From NCBI GenBank assembly GCA_025890175.1, contig JANPYM010000002.1, forward strand, positions 571,752 to 635,751: 64,000 nt of DNA, in the 5' to 3' direction. Source of the stretch: Ciborinia camelliae. Lineage: Eukaryota; Ascomycota; Leotiomycetes; Helotiales; Sclerotiniaceae. This document shows, piece by piece, positions 25,047 to 35,270 of this stretch. Each line of letters opens with the position of its first letter. The stretch's first letter is position 1. The translations under genes and the position numbers were made by a program. Below the pieces are notes generated by a model, which saw only the letters and a program-made list of their open reading frames with translations, was not told the DNA's origin and made no database searches.

Positions 25047-25759
25047 TTAAGCCCCCGGAAGACGTCTCCGATATCCCGTGAAGGTTTCCCCTTCCCCAGA
25101 TGTTACTAGGTCTTCTTTGATCTTCCTCCTCCTCTCTGCACGACTTAGTGATTTTCCCGGAACTGTAATTTCTCCCTCCTCTCTCCCAATACTCTCTACG
25201 TCGTCCATCGTCCTATCACCGTCTTCCCCTCTACCCCCACTTTCCTTCTGCGTTTTTAAGACCCTCTCCTCAATATCACTCCACTCTCTATTTCCCCTAC
25301 CCCTCGTCTTTTTGCCCTTCTTCCTTCTCCCACTTGCTCCTTCTTCTCCCACTTCCATATCTCCTTTGATTTCCATCCTCACATCATCTTCCCGCACCCC
25401 ATCTATCTCAAACTTCTTTGGCAAAAAGACTTCCACCTGACTTTTCCTCCCACTTCTATCCGCATTCATATTCAAATTATCCGAAACCTCCAAGCCCACC
25501 AGTTTTGCCTGAAACTGGGGTTTAATCGCTTCTCTCAGATCGCGCACCGTTTGTTGTTGGAGGACATAGCCAGAGAGGAAGAGTGCGGTTGTGAAGAAGA
25601 ATACTGGATGGCTTTTGTCAATCTTCGAGATAATCATGAAACGGGGATGGGATTCTAAGAGATGGTGTAAAATATTCTCTTAAGAATGTAAAAAGGAGAG
25701 ACACACATACCGATAAAGGAAGATATAGCAACTGAGACTTGTCCGGATGTTAAGAGCAT
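25047..25759 (-). CDS. Small single-pass membrane protein, unknown function; two exons
   Basis: Exon 2 (25603-25047) ends in a stop and codes for a charged protein. Exon 1 (25759-25711) encodes MLLTSGQVSVAISSFI and ends at a GTATGT donor. The preferred acceptor is CATCCAG at 25604 (107-nt intron, with TTGAC as a likely branch site about 14 nt before it). This joins exon 1 to VFFFTTALFLSGYVLQQQ and makes one continuous hydrophobic segment (about residues 9-31), for a product of about 201 aa. An alternative acceptor CTCTTAG at 25655 (56-nt intron) also stays in frame but inserts 17 polar residues. Using the internal ATG at 25637 would lose the N-terminus. After the membrane segment come a predicted coiled stretch (QQQTVRDLREAIK) and a long low-complexity tail rich in E, G, R and K (for example GRRKKGKKTRGRGNREW). 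I do not recognise a named family. It is divergent to PRP38 with a 512-bp shared upstream region. Confidence 0.75.
25604..25710 (-). other. Predicted spliceosomal intron (107 nt) in the small membrane-protein gene
   Basis: On the minus strand it has GTATGTGTGT at the donor, TTGAC close to the 3' end and CAG at the acceptor. It keeps the frame between exon 1 and exon 2. The competing acceptor at 25655 is described with the gene. Confidence 0.65.
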
Positions 25760-26271
25760 TCTGTTAATACTTATGTTTAGGTTTGGGATGTTATTTGGGA
25801 GACAAATTGAGACCTCGGGATTTTAGAGAAAAGATGTACACAGCATTCGATAAGATCAAATCAAATGAGTTGAAAGAAATAGTGTAATCAATTCAGTTTA
25901 TGTATTTTGTATATATTATATAGAGATATATATGTGTGTCTGTTAAACGCATGAAAGTAAAAATACATAATCTTACAATGGTTCGTTCCTACCGTACGGT
26001 TGGACCTCGCGCAACCAAAGCATGGCAAAAATAGTGGCTGGTTAACGGAGCAACTATCGTGATCGCGACAAGGAAAATAAATCTGCCCGACCTACCAAGT
26101 ACCTACGGAGTACCGGTACTAACCTCCCTCATAAACATCAAGTTCCCAAACATCAAACTCTCAATGACTATAAATTAATAAACCTTGGAATCTTCGCTCG
26201 CTCATCGAACATTTTCCACCCACGAGACTGTATCTATCCTCTTAATCGAACCTCCTCATTCATCTCGAAAA
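25760..26271. promoter_or_regulatory. Divergent promoter region of the membrane-protein gene and PRP38
   Basis: A 512-bp intergenic stretch of normal composition. A TATA-like TATAAATTAATAAACC lies about 90-100 bp before the PRP38 ATG (about 26169-26184). A perfect or near palindromic patch GTACCTACGGAGTACCGGTAC lies near 26099-26119, of unknown role. No binding site can be assigned with confidence. Confidence 0.45.
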
Positions 26272-27045
26272 ATGACTACCCACCGTGCCGATGAAAAGCG
26301 TTTCCTTGACGAGCGCGGCAACACTGGTCCCCTTGCCCCCAACGGTCTCAATCCCGCTACTATCCTCGAGAAACCTGTCCGCGAGCGCATTGTCGATTGT
26401 TATTTCTGGAAAGATCAATGTTTCGCGCTCAACGAAGCTGATATCGTATCGCGCGTCGTTTCCCACGTAACATTTATCGCCGGCACATATGGGGACTCGC
26501 AACGGCCTTCACCATTTTTATGTCTCGCTTTTAAGTTATTACAGTTGGGGCCCAGTGATGAAATATTACAGGAATATATGGGATATGGAGGAGAAAAGTT
26601 CAAGTATTTGAGGGCATTGGCGTTATTTTATTGGAGGATGACGAGACAGGCGAAAGATGTCTTTATGGTGCTGGAAGGGTATTTAGAGGATAGGAGAAAA
26701 TTGAAGAGAAAGACGAGGACAGGGACAACATTGACATTCATGGATCAGTTTGTGGATGATTTGTTAACAAAGGATAGGGTCTGTGGAACAACGTTATGGA
26801 AGATGCCGAAAAGGGAGCTGCTGGAGGATTTGGAGGTGTTGGAGCCGAGGATTAGTCCGTTGGGAGATATTGAGGATTTGCTGGATGAGAGTGAGGGGGG
26901 GGTACATGTGGTGAAGAATGGTGCGGGGTCAGAGACTGCGGATAGTCCTGGGGAGGAATTTGGGGAGGAAATGGTGGAGGAGGGAAGAAGAGTGGATGTG
27001 GACCCATCAGATAAAGCTTCTCCAAATGGGCGGGATAGTTCATAA
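26272..27045 (+). CDS. PRP38: Pre-mRNA-splicing factor 38 (PRP38 family)
   Basis: A 257-aa protein from the ATG at 26272; the open frame extends upstream to 26185 but only from a TTG, so the ATG is the start. The PRP38 domain spans about residues 18-200: NGLNPATILEKPVRERI (24-40), CYFWKDQCFALN (43-54), FIAGTYGDSQRPSPFLCLAF (about 70-89), EEFKYLRA-like GEKFKYLRALALFYWRMT (about 115-132), and the VLEGYLEDRRKLKRK stretch that matches the LEPLYxDYRKLR motif of the family. PRP38 is a U4/U6.U5 tri-snRNP protein needed for spliceosome activation in the nucleus. The C-terminus (about 205-257) is acidic and of low complexity. The gene is intronless here, looks intact, and is the only recognisable housekeeping gene in the window. 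Use of C in codon third positions is strong in the first third and weaker later. Confidence 0.92.
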   Translation: MTTHRADEKRFLDERGNTGPLAPNGLNPATILEKPVRERIVDCYFWKDQCFALNEADIVSRVVSHVTFIAGTYGDSQRPSPFLCLAFKLLQLGPSDEILQEYMGYGGEKFKYLRALALFYWRMTRQAKDVFMVLEGYLEDRRKLKRKTRTGTTLTFMDQFVDDLLTKDRVCGTTLWKMPKRELLEDLEVLEPRISPLGDIEDLLDESEGGVHVVKNGAGSETADSPGEEFGEEMVEEGRRVDVDPSDKASPNGRDSS

Positions 27046-27377
27046 TATTGGCAAGGATTCCAGGTTCTTTTCGGGAGTTTGGTGTATATTTTGGGACTCG
27101 AATATTTTATACCCAGGAAACATTTATTACAAAAACTATATAAATTATATTCACATTATGTTCAGTTACATAATTAAAAACATGGCGCAGCCTAAATCAT
27201 CTACCATTACTGTAACATTTAGGTTTACATATACCTACCCACCATCACATTATCTCATCCTTAGACCCTTCGCTGATTACATAATCATAAAAATCCATAA
27301 ACCGACCAGCGTGGAGATTAACGTTCCCCTCGCTCTAATTGGTTCGGTTTATGCATTTTACGTTGTAATTAACGTAG
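27046..27377. other. 3' flank of PRP38, no further gene seen
   Basis: Normal composition becoming A+T-rich. A long plus-strand opening overlapping the PRP38 3' end (26918-27412) is an out-of-frame shadow that runs into the LTR-C insertion. I see nothing else. Confidence 0.5.
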
Positions 27378-27640
27378 TATCACGAGGACGACTTGGGGAT
27401 CTAATGATTTAGGAACTAAGATTCGTATTGATGAAAATCTAGATTCTAATGCTAGAAGAAGGTGCAGGATAGCTGAACCTTATATAGACCTAGGTAGCTG
27501 TACTAAACTGGCGCTAGTGCCTAGCGCATAGTACTATGCTTAGAACCTAATACTATAGGAATGAAGAGCATTCACCACCAGGCACGTGATCGTAGGTCAC
27601 GTGCTAGTCACGTGACCCGTATCCCTGTAACTTCGTCACA
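27378..27640 (-). mobile_element. Solo LTR-C next to PRP38, target duplication CGTAG
   Basis: 263 bp, TATCACGAGGACGACTTGG ... GTAACTTCGTCACA, flanked by CGTAG (27373-27377, 27641-27645). Almost unmutated. Its CACGTG cluster (about 27580-27615) and TATA-like element are retained. It sits about 330 bp downstream of the PRP38 stop codon. Confidence 0.92.
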
Positions 27641-28151
27641 CGTAGTAATTAACGTAAAATGAAGCTGGAATATAAGAACGTTAAATCTCTTAGTTTAAAA
27701 GATTTTAAAAGTAAGATAACATTATATATTAGTTTTTTATCTCAATTTAAAATCGAAAAAGGCGAAAGAGAAGGTATAATTAATCGTTGGCGGTAAATAG
27801 TGATTTTATATGAGATTTTATTTTTCTTTCATTTTTGCGCCAACCCCGTTAGTGCTACGAAGTAGCGTCAGTCTATATATAGTTCGTTAGCTTCTAGACT
27901 TAATAATCTAGAATTGTATCTTTTTAGATTAATTGGCGCAATAATAACATCACAACTTTTTCTTCATCGGCCAAAATACTTGTCGGCTAATCACAATGTG
28001 GCCAACTGACGGGGTCAGTTGGTACCACCGACTTCGACATTCAGCGACCTCGATATCGTGAAATCAACTTCAAAATTTAATTATAAATCAATTATATATC
28101 GTATAATATTATAAATTTAATAGAATTGTAGCTTTCGATTGATTTTTAAAT
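27641..28151. other. Island edge of moderate composition, unclassified
   Basis: Contains the second tiny inverted-repeat element (27784-27848) and then about 220 bp of normal composition (27850-28070), including TGCTACGAAGTAGCG, TCTATATATAG and GGCCAACTGACGGGGTCAGT. The stretch could be a retroelement leader or LTR remnant, but I find no second copy and no open frame. Confidence 0.35.
27784..27848. mobile_element. Tiny inverted-repeat element (copy 2)
   Basis: TCGTTGGCG at the left and CGCCAACCCCG at the right, with an interior TTTTATTTTTCTTTCATTTTTG that is the inverse of the interior of 24502-24577. Target duplication is not clear. Confidence 0.5.
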
Positions 28152-28317
28152 ACTAGTATTATTAGTATTATTAGTATTATTAGTATTATTAGTATTATTA
28201 GTATTATTAGTATTATTAGTATTATTAGTATTATTAGTATTATTAGTATTATTAGTATTATTAGTATTATTAGTATTATTAGTATTATTAGTATTATTAG
28301 TATTATTAGTATTATTA
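28152..28317. repeat. (AGTATTATT)n microsatellite, about 18 units
   Basis: A perfect 9-bp repeat, the same unit as at 18350-18400 next to the MITE. It lies directly at the left end of element X copy A. Confidence 0.95.
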
Positions 28318-28334
28318 ATAAAACTTTTTATAGT

Positions 28335-31300
28335 TGTTTATATTTATACAAAATATCGAATTGATGGTATCGTTTTATTTTTAATTTAAAACAATTATAA
28401 AAACAATTTTTATATTTTTTGATTTATTTTAATTTATTATTCTTTGGATTATAATATTAATTTTTATATAAATAATTAATATTTTTGTTATATTGTATTT
28501 TAAAAATTTTAATAAATATAAATATATATTTGATTTATTTTAAAAATGTTTATTTTTTTTAATTATTTTTTTTTTGGTAAAAATTAAAAACTTAATTTTT
28601 ATTTTAATTTAATTTTGAAATTTTATTTTTGTAATAATTTTTATTAATATTATAAAAATAATATTTATTATTAATATTAATAAAATTAAAAAGGTTATTA
28701 GTTTAAAAAATAATTATATATTAAAAATAATAAATTTATTTAAATCTAATAATATTATATTTAATAAAAAAATTTTTAAAATTTTAAAAATTAATAATAT
28801 TATTTTTAATTATAATATTTTTGATTGTAAGTTATTAATAAAATACAATTAATAAACGTTTTTGAATTAATTCGAATTTTATATTTTATAATAAAAGTTT
28901 GTATAATTTGTTGAAATTAGGTAGATCACGTGAAGGTGCAAGTTGTGTGATGTATTTGAAATTACTATAGAACTAAGGTTGAACCTTGTATGCTATTTAA
29001 GCTTAAGATAGGGCGCTAGACCGTATTAGGCCTACGGGCCGTTTCGCGGTCCGTACGGCTCATACGGCCCTGGCTACTCTCAACATAATTGATTAAAAAT
29101 ATTATTATTTTTTTGATTTTTATAATTATTTTTATTATTATAGGTTAAACTATAAATTTGGTTAATATTATAATATACAATTTGTTTTTTGAATAAAAAA
29201 ATGTTAAGATTGTTAAATATATTTTTAATATATTTTTTTTCGATAAGTTTAAATTATAATATAATTATGTTATTATTAATATTTTTATAAAATTTATAAA
29301 TATTAGGGAAGAATATATTTTAATCAAAACAATTTTTATATATAAAAGTTTTTAATATAAATAAATTTTAAATTTATAAATTATAAATTTTTTAATATAA
29401 AATTAATATTATAATTAAAAAAACGATTTAAATTAATTTTTTTTTTAAGTTTATTTATTTTTTTTAGTTTTTTAATATAAAAAATAAAACTAAAGTTATT
29501 ATTAAAAAATCAATAATATTTTATTATAATTTTAATTATTAAAATTAAATTATTATAATTTTTTTTAATATATTAAATATATTTATTATAATTAGTATAA
29601 TATTAAAATAAATTAATATAATAATTTTTTTAAAATTAATTATATTTATAATTTATAATATATTAATTATTATAAATTATTTATTATAAATTATTTTAAT
29701 TATATTATTATATTTAAAAAAAAATATATATATATATTAAATTAATTTATAAAAAATTTCATATTATATATAAATAAAACAAAGTATTATATAAAAAAAT
29801 TAATTTATTAAAATTTATTAAAAAAATTATTTTATTAAATATATTAATTTTTTAAATAGTTATTCTTTTATTTTTTAAATATAATTAAAAAAACAAAATA
29901 ATAATTAAATATAAAAAAGTAAAATCGAATTTAATTATAATTAAAATTAATATAATTAAAATCTTTATTTTATTATTTATCTTTAAGTTTATTAAATTTA
30001 ATATTTGAAATTTTTGTAAAAAAAAATTTAAAAATTTTAATATTCATATTTTTTTTTAAAAAAACGAAATTTTAATTAACAAAATTTTTATAAGGGATAT
30101 TAATAAAAATAAATTTATTATTAATTAATTTAATTTTTTTTTTTAATAATAAAATATTATAAAAAAAATAATGGCCAATATTATTATAATAAAGTTTATT
30201 AATAAAATATTTAAATTAATTAAATTAATATAAATAAAAATATATTTATATATATTATATTTTTTAAATTATTTTATATAATTTTAATTAATATTATTTA
30301 TATTTAAAAATTTTAGATAAAAAATAATAATCAAATTTAAAATCATTTAAAATTTGATTATTATTTATTAATTAATTTTTAAAATTCTTTTAATTTTAAC
30401 AATAAAGAATTATTTTATTTTTAAATTATAATTTATATTTGAAAAGGTATTAAATTATATATTTAATAATAATAATTTATTTATAATAAAAATATATTAT
30501 AAATTAATATTAATAATATTATTATTTTAAATATATATTATTAATTAATAATTAATAAAATAATAAATTATATTATATATTTTATATTTATTTAATAATA
30601 TTTTATTAATAAAAATTTTAATATTTAATATAATATATTTGAATTAAATATTATTATTATTTATTAAAAAAAAGATTTTGTTAATTAATTTATTATTAAT
30701 AATATAAATTATATTAATATTTTTAATAAATTTATATATAAAATAGATTATATATTAAATTTTATTTTTTTAAATAAATATTTTTATTAAAAAAAATTTA
30801 TATATAAAATTAAATTATAAAATCCAAATTATATAAATTTTAAAACAAGAATAAATTATTATAAAACAATTTTATTATTAAATTTTTAAATTTTTTTTAT
30901 TTAAATTTATAAATCTAATTATTATAAATATAATTAATTTTTATAATTTTAATATTTTATAAAATATTAATATTATAAAAAGTTTTATAAAAAAATTTAT
31001 TATTATTTTAAAATTTTTTATTTATATAATAGGTAAATTTATATAAGAAAAAGGGTAATTTATTTTATAATAAAATAATAATTATATTAAGATTTATAAT
31101 AAATATATTAAAATTAAATAAATCAAAATAAATTTATTTATTATTTATATTTTTTAAGATATAATATATAAAGCTAAATAAAATTATTAAAAATATATTA
31201 TTAATAAAATTAAAAATAATAAAACATTATATAAAATTATTAATTAATATAAATTAAAATTTAATTTTAAATTATTTTTATTTTTTATAAATAATTTAAT

Positions 31301-34300
31301 AATTAATAATATAATAAATAAAATAAAAATATTATATATTATAATATTAAATTATTTTAATATAAATAATAATTTAAATAATAAATTATTAATAAATTAA
31401 TAAAAAAATATAATTTTAATATAATTAATTTTTATTTTTATAAAAAAGATAAAAAGAAATATTATTAAAATTTTTAAAATTTTTTTAAAAATAAATAAAA
31501 TTATAGTTTAATTGTTTTGTATATATTAAAAATTAATCAAATATATTATTTATAGTTTTTGTAATTATTATTTAATTTTTAATTTTTTTTTTTAAATTTA
31601 AAAATTTATTAAAATAATAATATTTTTAAAAATAAAATAAAAAAATAAATTTTTAATATATTTATAAAGGTTAATTATTTTTATTTTTTATATTTTTAAA
31701 AATTTAGAATATATTGTAATTAAAAAAATTAGATAAATTATATTTATATAAAATATTATTAATTTTTAATATAAAGAAGCTTTATTTAAATAAATTATTA
31801 TAAATTTTATTATTAATTTTATATATAATATAAAAATAATAATATTTTAAAAAATAAAAATTATTATAATTATTATAAATATTTAAAATATATTTAATAT
31901 TTTTTTTAAAAAACATTTATTAAATAAAATAATTAAATAAAAATAATTATTAATTTTGTTTAAATTTATTAATTTTTTTTTTATAAATAAATATATTAAA
32001 ATATATTTAGAAAATTTTATAATTTTTAATTATTTAATAATATATAATATTTTTTAAAGTTTTTTATTATTATAAATTTTATATATATTTTATTTTATTA
32101 AACTTTATATATAGAATTTTTTATTTTATTTTGAATATATTAATAATATTTATATTTACAAAATTTTAAATTTATTTAATAATAATATATAAATTCTTTT
32201 TATTAAAATAAAAAAAGTTATAAATTATAAAATAATAAATAAAATCTTTTTTATTTTAAAAAAATTAAAAATAATTTATATTATTAAAAAGTAAGGTAAA
32301 TATATTTTAGAATATAAAATTAATAAAATCTTTATTATTGTTTTTATTATTATAATTAAAAAAAAAATTTTATTTTATTTTATATTAATTAAAAATATAA
32401 TTTAATAAAAAGTTTATATTTTAAAGATATATTATAAAAAAAATAATAAAGATTATATATATTATTTATTATATTTAAAATTTTATTAAGATTATTAATA
32501 ATTCTTTTATTTTAGTATTATAAAAAGTTATTATTATTTATATTATATTTTTATTTATTTATAATATGGAGGTATAGTATATAAACAAAATCAAAATATT
32601 TTAATTATATTATATTAATTATAAATTTGTAATTAATATTAAAATAAATAAATATATCAAATTTATTAATAAAATATTAGTTATTATTATATAAAGAGTA
32701 TTATTAATATAATAAATTATTTTTTAAATAATTCTTTTTAAAAATATAATTTTTAAAAAAGTTAAATTTAGATTTATATTTTGTATTTATATAATTGATA
32801 TATTATATTTTTTTGTTTAATATATTATTATTTTTATAATTATTAAAAATTGTAATATTAATATCAAACAAATATTTAAAATCAAAATATAAAAGTTTTT
32901 ATATTTTTTTTTTAAAATTTTAAAATTTATATTTAGATTTTCTTATTTTATTTATAAATATTAAATAAATTTTATTAACAAAATAAATAAAAAAATTATT
33001 TTAATAATATTTAAAATATAATAAACTATTTTACCTCTAAACAAAATTACAATCTTTTTAAATAATTTAAAATAATATATAAATAAAAATAAATATATAA
33101 AATATAATTATATTATATATTAAAATTAAAAACAAATAATTTATAATTTAAAATTTATTAACCTTATTTTATATATTTTTAATAATAAAATTATCAAAAC
33201 ATAACAAATATTCTAACATATAATTCAAATATCTTTAAATATTAATTTAAAACATATTTAATTATATATAAATAATATATTAATTATCTAATATTTTAAA
33301 AAAATTGTTTTAAAATCATTTTAATAAATTTTTTATATTATACAAAATATAATATAGATTTATAATATTCGAATATAATAATTATTAAAATATATAAATA
33401 TTAAAAAAAATAAAATAATAAATAAATTTATCAATAACAAAATTTTTTTAAATATTTAAAATATTAATTTTAATTTCAAATTTATTATTAATAACTTTAA
33501 AATTATTTTCTAAAATTTTTAAAATAATATTTAATAAATATAATAAACAAAATATAATACTATATTATTTTCGAATTATTATAAATAAAATTTAGATTAT
33601 AAAATCAAACTATTTTTAAAGTTTAATTTATTTCATTAATATTTTTATAAATTATTAATTATTAAAATTTTTTATAAAAATTATATATAATATTATAAAA
33701 AATTTAAATACAAAAATATTAATCTCAAATATAGATATAAATAAAATAAATCTTTTTTTTATATTATTTATTATTTCAAAATATAATAATTTTTTAATAA
33801 ATAATTAATATATTTATACATTTTTTTAATTAATTTAATTAAAAAATTATATTATTTATTTAATTTAATAAATAAATTTTTTACATTTTTTAACTTTTTA
33901 ATTATTATTAAATTTTATATTAATATTTGTTTTTATTAAAAGAATATATATTTTTATAAAAATATATATTTCAATTTTTTTAGTTTTTTTATTAATTAAA
34001 TTTATTATTAATTTTTTTTTTTATTTTATTTTTTTTTTATTAATTTTAAAATAATTTAAAAAAACATTATATTAATATTTAAATTAAAATTTTTAAAATT
34101 ATATTTTTTAAATTTAATTTTAAAAATATATATATTTATTTTAAAAAAAAAAAAAAATTATAATTAAATAATTTTAATAAAATTTATTATAAATTAAAAA
34201 TATTTTTTAAAATAATTATTAATATAAATTCTTTAATTTAATATATCTCTATACCCTTTAAAAAATCCAAAATATAGGCTTTAAGTCTATATCCGCTAGA

Positions 34301-34308
34301 CAAAAATT
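28335..34308 (+). mobile_element. Element X, copy A (unclassified RIP-erased transposon, about 6 kb)
   Basis: It aligns along its length with copy C (58625-63662, same orientation) and with copy B (34947-41395, inverted), apart from later insertions. The shared left end is ACAAAATATCGAATTGATGG. The right end is an almost unmutated or mildly mutated motif, read here GGCTTTAAGTCTATATCCGC then TAGACAAAAATTAATACT, followed by (TTA)n. Apparent differences between copies are mostly transitions. A left-part translation is rich in residues that RIP makes from Pro, Ser and Thr codons (KINNIIFNYNIFDCKLL), which could be an ORF1-like region. A (TTA)n tail would fit a non-LTR retrotransposon, but I could not find a reverse transcriptase motif; family unknown. 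Confidence 0.55.
28909..29085 (+). mobile_element. Solo LTR, family LTR-E, target duplication TAATT
   Basis: 177 bp, TGTTGAAATTAGGTAGATCA...GGCTACTCTCAACA, flanked by TAATT (28904-28908, 29086-29090). Element X copy C has the empty site at about 59450 (TTTGTATAATTAATTAAAAG). Contains TCACGTGA, a TATA-like CTATTTAAGC and a G+C-rich 3' third (GGCCGTTTCGCGGTCCGTAC). Confidence 0.9.
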
Positions 34309-34311
34309 AAT

Positions 34312-34313
34312 AC

Positions 34314-34410
<97 letters not shown>

Positions 34411-34850
34411 AATATTATTAATATTATTAATATTATTAATTTAATAATATTAATAATATTAATAATATTATTAATATTATTAGTATTATTAATATTATTA
34501 ATATTATTAATATTATTAGTATTATTAATATTATTAGTATTATTAGTATTATTTCATTATTAGTATTTCATTATTATTATTTCATTATATTATTTCATTA
34601 TTAATATTTCATTATTAGTAATATTTCATTATTAATATTTCATTATTAATATTTCATTATTAATATTTCATTATTAATATTTTATTATTAATATTTCATT
34701 ATTAATATTTCATTATTAATATTTCATTATTAATATTTCATTATTAATATTTCATTATTAATATTTCATTATTAATATTTCATTATTAATATTTCATTAT
34801 TAATATTTAATTATTATATTTCATTATTAATATTTAATTATTATATTTAT
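34312..34850. repeat. Microsatellite field: (TTA)n, (TATTATTAA/G)n, then 14-bp (ATTTCATTATTAAT)n
   Basis: About 32 TTA triplets (34313-34408), then nonamer-type TATTATTAAT/TATTATTAGT repeats, then about 18 units of a 14-bp repeat from about 34550. It forms the centre of the large inverted repeat between element X copies A and B. Confidence 0.9.
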
Positions 34851-34946
34851 TAAAGATTATATCACTATATTATATTCACTATAATATGATCGAGGTGACC
34901 GAGGTCTACCCTACCTGCTAAAATAGCTTAGCTTTCTCTAATTGTA
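34848..34946 (+). mobile_element. Truncated LTR-B (5' half)
   Basis: Matches the first about 100 bases of LTR-B (AGATTATATCACTATATTA ... GACCGAGGTCTACCCTACC ... AGCTTAGCTTTCTCTAATTG), then breaks into the element X end. The 3' half is missing. Confidence 0.7.
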
Positions 34947-35260
34947 ATAATAGTAGTATTAATTTTCGTCTAGCGGATGCAGGCTTAAAGCCTACGCCCT
35001 GAACCTTTTAAAGGATATAAAGATATATTAAACTAAAAAATTTATATTAATGATTATCCCAAAAAGTATTTTTAATTTATAATAAATTTTATTAAAATTA
35101 TTTAATTATAATTTTTTTATTTTATTTAAAATAAATATATATATTTTTAAAATTAAACTTAAAAAATATAATTTTAAAAACTTTAATTTAAATATTAATA
35201 TAATGTTTTTTCAAATTATTTTAAAATTAATAATAAAAAAAAAAAAAAAAAAAAAAAAAA

Positions 35261-35270
35261 NNNNNNNNNN
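35261..35270. other. Assembly gap (10 N) inside a poly(A) run
   Basis: Ns flanked on both sides by runs of A. The homologous place in copy A (about 34008-34050) is a short T-rich run broken by a few A, so the real gap is probably a few tens of bases of A-rich sequence. The window itself ends at the homologous poly(A) of another copy (63964-64000). Confidence 0.8.

Noticed and set aside
25078..25440. Plus-strand 120-codon Ser/Leu/Pro-rich opening
   Set aside because: Antisense shadow of the charged tail of the minus-strand membrane-protein gene.
26918..27412. Plus-strand 164-codon opening overlapping the PRP38 3' end
   Set aside because: Out of frame with PRP38, no recognised domain, and it runs into the solo LTR-C.
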